The position numbers and the translations under genes are program-made. From NCBI GenBank assembly GCA_937127445.1, contig CAKZLY010000002.1, positions 61,142-125,141 of the forward strand: a stretch of DNA of 64,000 nt, read 5' to 3'. Numbering within the stretch: position 1 is the first letter of the stretch; the number at the start of each line of letters is the position of its first letter. The DNA is from Eximiradius sp. (GTDB lineage Bacteria; Bacteroidota; Ignavibacteria; Kapaibacteriales; UBA2268). The notes beneath the pieces are model-generated. The model saw nothing but the letters and a program-made list of their open reading frames with translations, was not told the DNA's origin and did not search any database. Positions 1 to 7,441 of this stretch are shown here, piece by piece.

Positions 1-6
1 ATTACA

Positions 7-669
7 ATGAAAAAACATCAATACTTTACTGAAAATAATATTGAAGAAGTAGCAACTGACATTAAGAACAGGCTTGAACATTTAGAATTAGGCAAATTCA
101 AAGAGTTTTCAATCGATGAGACTGCTTTGTTAGTGCTTGATATGCAAAATTATTTTCTACTGGAAAAATCTCAAGCGTTTGTTCCAGCAGCAAAATCAAT
201 TGTTACAAACATTAATAAATTGATACAAATATTCAATCGCAATAATTTTCCTGTAATATTTACTAAACACTCTAATAATGAACAGAATGCAAAACAAATG
301 GCTGCTCGTTGGAAACATTTAACACCTGAAACTGGTATTTTAAATAAAATTTATGATAAAATTGATAAAAGGAAAGGAATTTTAATCAATAAAAATCAAT
401 ATGACGCATTTTATTGCACTAATTTATTGAACATTTTACAAGAGTTAAAAATAAAGCAATTAATTATTACGGGTGTGATTGCCAACTTGTGTGTAGAAAC
501 TACTGCACGTTCTGCATTTGTAAACGGGTTCTACACGATAGTACCAATTGATGCAACTGCTACTTATAATTTTGATTTGCATTTATCATCATTAGTTAAT
601 CTATCATTTTCAATTAATTCCACTCCTACAACAAGCGAATTGATAAACTATTTGGAGAGAAATATTTGA
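7..669 (+). CDS. Isochorismatase/nicotinamidase-family cysteine hydrolase
   Basis: The 220-residue protein has the isochorismatase-like (cysteine hydrolase) fold signature. The presumed catalytic triad is visible: Asp45 in LVLDMQNYF, Lys129 just before NQYDAF, and nucleophile Cys162 in ANLCVETTAR. The length matches the family, which includes nicotinamidases, isochorismatases, N-carbamoylsarcosine amidases and peroxyureidoacrylate amidases, so the triad does not fix the substrate. The protein should be cytoplasmic because no signal peptide is seen. Its stop overlaps the start of the flavoprotein gene by 4 nt (666-669), and a radical SAM gene follows, so the three are almost certainly co-translated. 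Only six bases precede the start, so its ribosome site and any earlier operon members lie outside the window. Family assignment is firm; function is unknown. Confidence 0.88.
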   Translation: MKKHQYFTENNIEEVATDIKNRLEHLELGKFKEFSIDETALLVLDMQNYFLLEKSQAFVPAAKSIVTNINKLIQIFNRNNFPVIFTKHSNNEQNAKQMAARWKHLTPETGILNKIYDKIDKRKGILINKNQYDAFYCTNLLNILQELKIKQLIITGVIANLCVETTARSAFVNGFYTIVPIDATATYNFDLHLSSLVNLSFSINSTPTTSELINYLERNI

Positions 670-1520
670 AGGCAATTGTTATTGGTGCAGGTCCAGCAGG
701 ATGTGCCGCAGCCATACAATTAAAACGATTTGGATTGGATATCGAATTAATCGAGCGAGATCGAGTTGGCGGATTAGTGCAAAATGCAAATTTAATAGAA
801 AATTATTTGGGTTTTCCAAATGGTATCACTGGAGAGAGGTTTTGCGAATTGATAAAAGAACATATCAATAAACTTGTTATTGATGTGATTTTTGATGAAG
901 TGACAAATATTGATTTTATCGACAATAAATTTATCATTACACTAACAAAGAATACAACAACAAGCGATATATGTATTGTTGCCACTGGAACTAAGCCTGT
1001 TAAACTTCCGGATGAAATGATAGCAAAAGAAGCGAACAATTTAATATACTACGAAATCGCTAATTTAAAACAACAAATTTCAGATTGTAAAATAGCTGTT
1101 TTAGGAAGTGGAGATGCAGCATTTGATTATGCAGTTTCGTTATCAGATAGAAACACTGTTACAATACTAATGAGAGGAGAAAACTTCAAAGCAATTCGAA
1201 CATTGGTTAACACTTGTAAAAAAATTAAGAATATTTCATTAGAAAAAAATATTCAGTTAATAAATATTATTAGAATAAATGAAAAATTGTTGTTAAATTG
1301 CATAAGGAATAACGAGTTAGTCAATTTTGAAGTTGATTATTTGATTGTAGCAATAGGTAGAGAAAAAAATCTACCAGAGATAACTGAAGAAGCTTTAAAA
1401 TCAGATAGATTATTTTTAATTGGAGATGTTGCTTCGGGAAAAAACATTAGGCAAGCATCAATAGCAGCAGGCAATGGTATTGAAGTTGCAATGAAAGTGT
1501 ATTTAGCGAATAAGGATTAA
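666..1520 (+). CDS. Thioredoxin-reductase-like FAD/NAD(P) oxidoreductase lacking the CxxC pair
   Basis: The 284-residue flavoprotein starts with a dinucleotide-binding GAGPAG (residues 8-13). It has an ATGTKP strand, a second nucleotide site GSGDAAFDYA (about 148-157) and the C-terminal GD motif in LIGDVASG. This is the two-domain layout of thioredoxin reductase. The YCxxC redox pair expected just before the second nucleotide motif is replaced by YYEIANLKQQ, so it cannot be an ordinary thioredoxin reductase; it is also shorter than the usual 310 residues. The start is TTG with a GGAG site at 654-657, and overlaps the hydrolase stop as TTGA. It could feed electrons to the downstream radical SAM enzyme or oxidise a small molecule; both are inference. 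Confidence 0.85.
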   Translation: MKAIVIGAGPAGCAAAIQLKRFGLDIELIERDRVGGLVQNANLIENYLGFPNGITGERFCELIKEHINKLVIDVIFDEVTNIDFIDNKFIITLTKNTTTSDICIVATGTKPVKLPDEMIAKEANNLIYYEIANLKQQISDCKIAVLGSGDAAFDYAVSLSDRNTVTILMRGENFKAIRTLVNTCKKIKNISLEKNIQLINIIRINEKLLLNCIRNNELVNFEVDYLIVAIGREKNLPEITEEALKSDRLFLIGDVASGKNIRQASIAAGNGIEVAMKVYLANKD

Positions 1521-1522
1521 CT

Positions 1523-2470
1523 ATGAGAGTAATAGCAGAAACAGAAAAATCAGATATTGCAACAGTGTATATTGCGGAGTTTGGACAAGGTAAATATTTA
1601 GAATTCGTTGAATCAACTCAGCCACCTATCCCAAGAGAAAAAAAATGGGTATTAATTGTATCCACCTTATTTGGTTGCCCAATTGAATGTAAGTTTTGCG
1701 ATTCAGGTTGGCAGTATTTTGGGAAATTATCTAAACACGAAATATTTCAACAAATTGATTATATGGTTGCAAAACGCTTCCCAACACGCGAAATAAACAT
1801 AGATAAATTTAAAATACAATTCTCAAGAATGGGCGAACCAACATTGAACGAAAATGTTCTCAACGTGTTAGATGAATTTGACCAACATTTTAAAGCTAAG
1901 AACTTTATCCCTTCTTTATCAACAGTTGCTCCGATTGGAAGAGATAATTTTTTTGAAAGATTGCTTGAAATCAAAAAAAGAAAATACGATGATACGTTTC
2001 AGTTACAATTTTCAATACATTCTACAAGCTACGCTCAGAGAGACAAAATAATACCTGTCAAAAAAATGAATTTCGAAGAAATAGCGAAATATGGTGAAAA
2101 TTTTTATAGTGGGAATAACAGAAAGATAACACTTAACTTTGCTCTATTTAAAGAGGCTGAAGTTGATGTAAATACTATTAGAAAGTATTTTAGTCCAGAT
2201 ATATTTTTAATTAAATTAACCCCCGTCAATCCAACAGCTGCTTCAAAGAATAACAACATTGTTTCAGAAGTCTTTTCTAATTCCAATGTTTTCAATTTAG
2301 TTAGACAATTTGAAGTATCTGGATATAATGTTATATTAAGCATTGGGGAAATGGAAGAAAACAAGATTGGGAGCAATTGCGGACAGTATATTACTAATTT
2401 TTTGAAAATGCGCCAAAAATTAGATGACGCATATACATACCAGTTGATTTTCACAAACGAAAGCATATAA
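1523..2470 (+). CDS. RlmN/Cfr-like radical SAM protein, probable non-rRNA variant
   Basis: The cluster-binding CxxxCxxC is C52-C56-C59 (GCPIECKFC), followed by an RMGEP motif near 102-106. Later motifs resemble RlmN/Cfr: STVAP (133), SIHSTS (164), R..IIPVKK (173-181) and a C-terminal NCGQY whose Cys286 matches the methyl-carrying cysteine of RlmN (CGQL). Two RlmN features are absent. The resolving cysteine seven residues before the first cluster cysteine is Ile45, and the N-terminal accessory RNA-binding domain is missing (315 residues against about 350-390). The fold is clear, but ordinary 23S rRNA A2503 methylation is doubtful. It starts 2 nt after the flavoprotein stop, with AAGGA in the preceding gene's last codons, and a terminator follows. 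Confidence 0.82.
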   Translation: MRVIAETEKSDIATVYIAEFGQGKYLEFVESTQPPIPREKKWVLIVSTLFGCPIECKFCDSGWQYFGKLSKHEIFQQIDYMVAKRFPTREINIDKFKIQFSRMGEPTLNENVLNVLDEFDQHFKAKNFIPSLSTVAPIGRDNFFERLLEIKKRKYDDTFQLQFSIHSTSYAQRDKIIPVKKMNFEEIAKYGENFYSGNNRKITLNFALFKEAEVDVNTIRKYFSPDIFLIKLTPVNPTAASKNNNIVSEVFSNSNVFNLVRQFEVSGYNVILSIGEMEENKIGSNCGQYITNFLKMRQKLDDAYTYQLIFTNESI

Positions 2471-2489
2471 ATACAAAATTTTATAAATA

Positions 2490-2530
2490 AAATCGAATGA
2501 CTGGTTATTCAGTTCATTTGATTTTTTAGA
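2490..2530 (+). terminator. Rho-independent terminator of the radical SAM cassette
   Basis: An imperfect inverted repeat (arms 2490-2503 and 2510-2524, differing by one substitution and one bulge) closes on a 6-nt loop. It runs into a T-rich tract at 2522-2536. It lies 20 nt past the radical SAM stop, between convergent genes, so it may also serve the E1 gene coming from the other strand. Confidence 0.75.
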
Positions 2531-2568
2531 TTTTTTAATAACTATAATACAAAATAAATATAACTCAA

Positions 2569-4704
2569 TTAATATCTCATCAAAGCTGTAGCAGCCTCCA
2601 CAACGTCTTTTACACTCAATAGTATTTCATTTTCATAAGATTTGGCAAAACCAACTGGTGTATTCTTAGAGCCTATTCTTTTTACAGGAGCATCTAAATA
2701 TTTAAACATTTCATCAGAAATAGTAGAAGCAATTTCACCACCAAATCCACCGAACACTTTATCTTCGTGGATAATAAGTGCTCGACCAGTTTTTTTAACT
2801 GATTTGGAAACTGTCTCCTTATCCCATGGAACCAAAGAGCGCAAATCAATAATTTCTGGCAAAATATTATTCTTTTCGAGTTCTTTCAGAGCATTCAGAG
2901 ATACGTGGGTTGCGTTTCCATAAGTAATAATTGTCAGAGAAGTACCACTTTTAATAGTTCTTGCTTTACCAAAAGGAACGAAATAGTTCTCATTAGGAAA
3001 ATGAGAATAAGCACCTTTATAGTTATATAAGAACTTCGGTTCAAGAAATAGAGTAACACCTTCTGAGCGTATAGCATTACGAAGCAAACCAGCTGCATCA
3101 TCGGCAAACGACGGGCAAACAACTCGAATTCCTGGTAAAGTGGTAAAAACGGCTTCTAAATTTTGAGAATGGTACAATCCACCTTGAATATAACCACCAC
3201 TTGCCAAACGAATTACAATATTTGGCGTAAATTGCCCCTTAGTTCTCCAATAATCGTGTGAACATTCAACTAATTGTTCCATAGCAGGCCAAAAATAGTC
3301 TGCAAATTCAGCGCCTTCGACCACTACACGCACATCTTTATCGAAACGACAAAAACCGTTGGCTGTACCTACAATACAATCTTCTGCAATAGGAGCATTA
3401 AATACACGTTTTTTCCCAAATTCTTGTGGCATACCTTTTACAACATTAAATACCCCGCCTTTTCCAACATCCTGTCCCCAAAGAAAAGTTTTAGGGTTAC
3501 GGCGAAATTCTTCTTTAAGTGTTAGATTGATAGCTTCAAGAAAGCTAACTAGAGTGGATGAAGGATCAATAAATTCGCCCACATTTAATTCATTTTTGAA
3601 ATATGGTTCAGGCAATACAAATTGGTCGTATGATTTACCATTTGCGTTAGGAGCTGCTTCCGCTTTGTCTGCCGCCTCGAAAACTTCTTTTTTGTTTGCT
3701 TCCTCAATCTTGATAATTTCGTCTTCTGTTGCAATTCCACTTTCTATAATAAAAGTCCTTAATTGAAGCATAGGATCTCGCTGACGTACAGTTTCAAGTT
3801 CTTCGTCTGAACGATAAGCTTCGTGGCGATCAGAGTTTGAATGTGAACCTATTCGATCGCAATCAGCATGAACCATTGCGGGGCCATTGCCCGATTTAGC
3901 ATACTCAATTGCTTTTTGCATAGCACGGTAAGAATCAAAAGGATCGCGACCATCGCAATTGATAATAAGTAAATCCTTCATTCCTCTATAATTTTCAGAA
4001 ACAATTTGATTCGCTGTTTGATCCACTAACGGCACTGAAATACCATATTTATTGTTCTGAATAACAAACACAACAGGTAATTTTTCCAAAGTAGCAACGT
4101 TGATTGCTTCCCAATAGTAGCCTTCGGAACAAGCGGACTCACCGTTTGAACAAATCGCGACTTCGCTTGAACCAAGCTTCTTAATAGCACGAGCAACACC
4201 AGCTGCGTGTAAGGAGTGATTGCCTGTACAAGAAGAAACATTTTGAATTCGAATAGAAGGTTTTGCAAAATGATTGCTCATATGTCTTCCGCCACCAGCC
4301 ACATCTGTTTCTTTGCTAAGTCCATTTAAAATGATTTCCTCAGGCGTAATACCCGCCGCCAATGAAGTAAGCATATCTCTATAATATGGAAATAAAAAAT
4401 CTTTGTTTTTACGGAAAGATAATCCAATTGCAAGTTGTATGCCATCGTGTCCCCCAAAAGGTGCGTGGTAGGACCATCCCTTTGCCATTTTCAGATATAA
4501 AGCAGCTTTGTCATCTAAACGTCTACCTAAATTAATAATTCTATACCATTCAAGGATTGTGGCTCTATCAAAACCAGAAATATCAAATTTACAGGTGATT
4601 TCAACAGTTGTTTCTTTGCCATTGATTATTACTTTCCTCAGCCCTGGATTGATAGGCTTGAAGTTATTGTTTGCAATTATATTTTTTTTCACGTTCTTTG
4701 CCAT
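2569..4704 (-). CDS. 2-oxoacid dehydrogenase E1, fused alpha and beta subunits
   Basis: A thiamine-diphosphate enzyme that decarboxylates a 2-oxoacid and passes the acyl group to a lipoyl E2. The first half is E1-alpha, with the ThDP/Mg motif starting near residue 187 (SNGESACSEG, then EAIN, then QNNKYGIS). The second half, from about residue 375, is E1-beta, with WGQDVGKGGVFNV and FNAPIAEDCIVG. The alpha-beta fusion of about 700 residues is common in Bacteroidota. The start at 4704 (711 residues) is preferred over a longer frame from 4740 because AAGGATG lies about 8 nt upstream of it. Neither E2 nor E3 is nearby, so pyruvate and branched-chain 2-oxoacids cannot be told apart. Confidence 0.9.
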   Translation of the reverse strand: MAKNVKKNIIANNNFKPINPGLRKVIINGKETTVEITCKFDISGFDRATILEWYRIINLGRRLDDKAALYLKMAKGWSYHAPFGGHDGIQLAIGLSFRKNKDFLFPYYRDMLTSLAAGITPEEIILNGLSKETDVAGGGRHMSNHFAKPSIRIQNVSSCTGNHSLHAAGVARAIKKLGSSEVAICSNGESACSEGYYWEAINVATLEKLPVVFVIQNNKYGISVPLVDQTANQIVSENYRGMKDLLIINCDGRDPFDSYRAMQKAIEYAKSGNGPAMVHADCDRIGSHSNSDRHEAYRSDEELETVRQRDPMLQLRTFIIESGIATEDEIIKIEEANKKEVFEAADKAEAAPNANGKSYDQFVLPEPYFKNELNVGEFIDPSSTLVSFLEAINLTLKEEFRRNPKTFLWGQDVGKGGVFNVVKGMPQEFGKKRVFNAPIAEDCIVGTANGFCRFDKDVRVVVEGAEFADYFWPAMEQLVECSHDYWRTKGQFTPNIVIRLASGGYIQGGLYHSQNLEAVFTTLPGIRVVCPSFADDAAGLLRNAIRSEGVTLFLEPKFLYNYKGAYSHFPNENYFVPFGKARTIKSGTSLTIITYGNATHVSLNALKELEKNNILPEIIDLRSLVPWDKETVSKSVKKTGRALIIHEDKVFGGFGGEIASTISDEMFKYLDAPVKRIGSKNTPVGFAKSYENEILLSVKDVVEAATALMRY

Positions 4705-4815
4705 AAATACATCCTTTTTGTGTTTCGCAACATTACACAAATTATATAGAGTATTTTTTTTTAATATTATTTTAGTTTAGATTAATTTTTTTATTTTTTA
4801 ATATGTTTAGAAACA

Positions 4816-5979
4816 TCAAATCAATTGAAAAACAAAGAACTTAAGATACTGAGTTTCTGGCATTGAAACAAGGATTGGATGATCTGGCGATTGTATACCA
4901 CGATAAACAAGCCTTAATTTAATATTTGGCTTTGACGCTTCACGTTGAATTATATCAAGAAAATCCTGTTCTTTCAAGTGATGAGAACAAGAAGAAGTAA
5001 CTAAGAAACCGTTTTGATTGAGTAATTTCAAAGCTAAACGATTAATTTTTGCGTATCCAGCTTTTGCTTTCGGTAAAGTTTTACGATTTTTAGTAAATGC
5101 AGGTGGATCAAGAACAATAATGTCCCATTTCTTCCCTTTTGAATTTTCTTTTTCCAGAAAATCAAAAACATCGTCCTTAATAAAATTTACATTATGAAAG
5201 TTATTTATTTTTGCGTTATGTTGCGATGCATCAACAGCCGATTGAGAAACATCAATTCCTAATACATAAGCAGCATCAGATCTGGCCGCATTTAGTGCAA
5301 ATCCACCTTGGTTGCAAAAACAATCGAGTACAGTTTTCCCTTTTGCAATATCTTGAAGAAACTTGCGATTTATTTTCTGGTCTAAGAAATAACCTGTTTT
5401 TTGACCTTCTTTGAGAGAAACATCGAAAAATATATTATTTTCACTAAAGCGAGTTTTATCCGCGATATTGCCATAGAGAACAGTCTCGACTTCTGGTAAA
5501 TTTTCAGACTTTCTATGAGTGGAAATATCCTTTTCGATTATACCTTCAACATTCGGAATAACATCTAAAAGTGCTTTAATGATTGTATCTTTTAATTTAT
5601 CCACCCCAGCAGAAAGAAATTGGATAGAAAGGTAATTTGAATATTTATCTACAATCAGCCCAGGTAACAAATCAGATTCCCCAAAAACAACTCTATATGA
5701 ATTTTCATCAGGAAATATAAACTTACGATATTCAAGCGAACGGTGAATTCTTTCACAAATAATAGAATAGTCAAATTTCTCGGTGTATAGCAACCGAGCA
5801 GAAACTAAACTATGTGAATTGTAGAATGCTAATCCATAAGATTTCCCGGTTGAAGATAAAATTTCTACGATTTCACCGTCATTACAATTAAGATGTTGAG
5901 CCACTTCATTACTAAAAACCCATGGATGACCGTGTTTTATTCTTTCGTCGGCATTTTTCTTTAAGATTAATTTCTCCAT
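4816..5979 (-). CDS. rlmI: RlmI-family class I rRNA (cytosine-C5) methyltransferase
   Basis: The 387 residues begin with a PUA-type RNA-binding domain (GHPWVFSNEV near residue 18). A RlmI-like linker and a Rossmann methyltransferase domain follow. Visible methyltransferase motifs are DCFCNQGGFALNA for SAM binding, VLGIDVSQSA, LDPPAFTKN for the catalytic loop, and TSSCSHH. RlmI methylates C1962 of 23S rRNA in E. coli; the family is large, so the exact target is inferred. The ATG directly abuts the racemase stop (5980-5982), with AAGGA about 10 nt upstream inside the previous gene, which indicates a two-gene operon. Confidence 0.87.
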   Translation of the reverse strand: MEKLILKKNADERIKHGHPWVFSNEVAQHLNCNDGEIVEILSSTGKSYGLAFYNSHSLVSARLLYTEKFDYSIICERIHRSLEYRKFIFPDENSYRVVFGESDLLPGLIVDKYSNYLSIQFLSAGVDKLKDTIIKALLDVIPNVEGIIEKDISTHRKSENLPEVETVLYGNIADKTRFSENNIFFDVSLKEGQKTGYFLDQKINRKFLQDIAKGKTVLDCFCNQGGFALNAARSDAAYVLGIDVSQSAVDASQHNAKINNFHNVNFIKDDVFDFLEKENSKGKKWDIIVLDPPAFTKNRKTLPKAKAGYAKINRLALKLLNQNGFLVTSSCSHHLKEQDFLDIIQREASKPNIKLRLVYRGIQSPDHPILVSMPETQYLKFFVFQLI

Positions 5980-6813
5980 TTATACTAAATCCTTGAAATC
6001 AATTGTTTTAGGTGTATCAATGGGAAATCCTAAAAATCTTTGAGCTTGCTCGTAAAAAATAGAAGGTATATCGGTAACATAAAATTCAATTTCAGGCTTT
6101 TGATTTATTGACGCAGATTGTTTACGCAATAAGTTTTTCTCAGCTAAAATTCTCAACGCTGCAACAGAGGAATGTTCACCACAATCAATTAATGTAGCAC
6201 CAGGAACAATTTCAGAAATCACACGAGACAGCAGAGGATAGTGAGTGCAACCAAGAACTATTGTATCTACATTTTCGCTTATTAAATTTGATAAATACTC
6301 TTGTGCAGCAAGGTATGCAATTTGGTGATTAATTAATCCTTCCTCAACAATTGGGACAAAAAGAGGGCAAGCTTGAGAAATGATTTTCATATTTTCTCCC
6401 CCAGGGATTGACTTAATTCCCTCCATGTAAGCATTACTATTAATAGTAGCACGAGTGCCAATAATACCAATTTTATTGTTCAAAGTCGTTCGCAAAGCAG
6501 CATAAGATGTATGTTCTATCATACCAATAACTTCAATATCACCTGCAATATTTCTTACAGTATCCAAAGCAACTGAGGAAACAGTATTGCAAGCTACAAC
6601 AATTAATTTTACATTTTTTGCAATTAAAAAGCGAGTAAATTGCTCGGCATAGGTACGAACAATCGATTGCGATTTATTTCCATAAGGAACACGAGCTGTA
6701 TCACCAAGATAAATATAGTGTTCATCTGGCATAAAACGAATGAGTTGCCTCAGAACTGTCAACCCGCCAATCCCTGAATCAAAGACACCAATAGAAGAAT
6801 TAACATCAATCAT
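5980..6813 (-). CDS. murI: Glutamate racemase
   Basis: Converts L- to D-glutamate for peptidoglycan. The family signature is complete: GVFDSGIGGLTVL with the catalytic Asp near the start, VVACNTVSS with the first catalytic Cys, and VLGCTHYPLL with the second. The open frame extends to 6948, but the methionine at 6813 gives a normal 277-residue enzyme. The longer frame would also run through the terminator of the hydrogenase operon at 6882-6913. No strong Shine-Dalgarno precedes 6813. The gene is followed without a gap by the RlmI-like gene. Confidence 0.93.
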   Translation of the reverse strand: MIDVNSSIGVFDSGIGGLTVLRQLIRFMPDEHYIYLGDTARVPYGNKSQSIVRTYAEQFTRFLIAKNVKLIVVACNTVSSVALDTVRNIAGDIEVIGMIEHTSYAALRTTLNNKIGIIGTRATINSNAYMEGIKSIPGGENMKIISQACPLFVPIVEEGLINHQIAYLAAQEYLSNLISENVDTIVLGCTHYPLLSRVISEIVPGATLIDCGEHSSVAALRILAEKNLLRKQSASINQKPEIEFYVTDIPSIFYEQAQRFLGFPIDTPKTIDFKDLV

Positions 6814-6881
6814 TTTAAAATTTGCAACATTTAAAAACATTAATTTATAAAAAAAAAGCCTTACTGTAAAACAAGAATAAA

Positions 6882-6913
6882 AAACGAGCCACATAGAAAG
6901 GCGTGGCTCGTTT
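6882..6913 (-). terminator. Terminator of the hnd hydrogenase operon
   Basis: Perfect 11-bp arms AAACGAGCCAC (6882-6892) and GTGGCTCGTTT (6903-6913) enclose a 10-nt loop. On the minus strand a T-rich run follows. It begins 18 nt past the hndA stop and separates the hydrogenase genes from murI. Confidence 0.88.
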
Positions 6914-6931
6914 AATTTAAAAGACTTTTTA

Positions 6932-7441
6932 TTAATAAGTTTTTGCACCTGTTGGCTTTGCTTCTTTCATTTTATGCAAAATTTCAGTAACCTGAGTAGG
7001 TTTCACATTGCCAAAGACCTGCTCATTAATCGTTACGACAGGTGCTAATGCACAAACTCCAAGGCAACGAGTTCCTTCAATTGAGAACATTCCATCAGCG
7101 GTTGTTTCGCCAACTCCACATCCAAGTTCAGTTTTAAAAGCATCCAAAACTAAATCAGCACCTTTTACAAAGCAAGCAGTTCCAAGGCAGATTGAAATTT
7201 TGTATTTACCAGCAGGTTTGAGCTTGAAGAAATGATAAAAAGTAGCAACACCATAAACAATTGAAGTAGGCACTTGCAACAAATGGGCCACTTCGTCCAT
7301 ATGTTTTTCAGAAAGATAACCATAGCGTTCTTGCACTTTATGCAGAACTGCAATAAGATAACTTTCGGGATGTTCTAAATTCAGGCAATTTGCAATGAAA
7401 TCCTGAATATCCTGATCTAATGTATAAATTGGCTGTTCCAT
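6932..7441 (-). CDS. hndA: NuoE-like [2Fe-2S] subunit of NAD(P)-linked [FeFe]-hydrogenase
   Basis: A 169-residue thioredoxin-fold ferredoxin of the NuoE/HndA family. The four cluster ligands are C85, C90, C126 and C130 (CLGTAC and CLGVC). Its helical N-terminal part (DIQDFI, VPTSIVYGVATFYHFF) is typical of the family. It works with the NuoF-like and catalytic subunits in moving electrons between NAD(P)H and the H-cluster. Its ATG overlaps the last base of the catalytic-subunit stop (7441), a translational-coupling arrangement. The gene order is C-D-A, with this subunit last. The product is cytoplasmic. Confidence 0.9.
   Translation of the reverse strand: MEQPIYTLDQDIQDFIANCLNLEHPESYLIAVLHKVQERYGYLSEKHMDEVAHLLQVPTSIVYGVATFYHFFKLKPAGKYKISICLGTACFVKGADLVLDAFKTELGCGVGETTADGMFSIEGTRCLGVCALAPVVTINEQVFGNVKPTQVTEILHKMKEAKPTGAKTY

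Noticed and set aside
6814..6948. N-terminal extension of murI in the open frame
   Set aside because: It would run through the hnd terminator at 6882-6913 and overlap hndA; the racemase family starts near the 6813 methionine.
7008..7235. Long open frames opposite known genes, for example opposite hndA, hndC, hutU and ppdK
   Set aside because: They mirror codon bias of the genes on the other strand and have no ribosome sites or recognisable domains.
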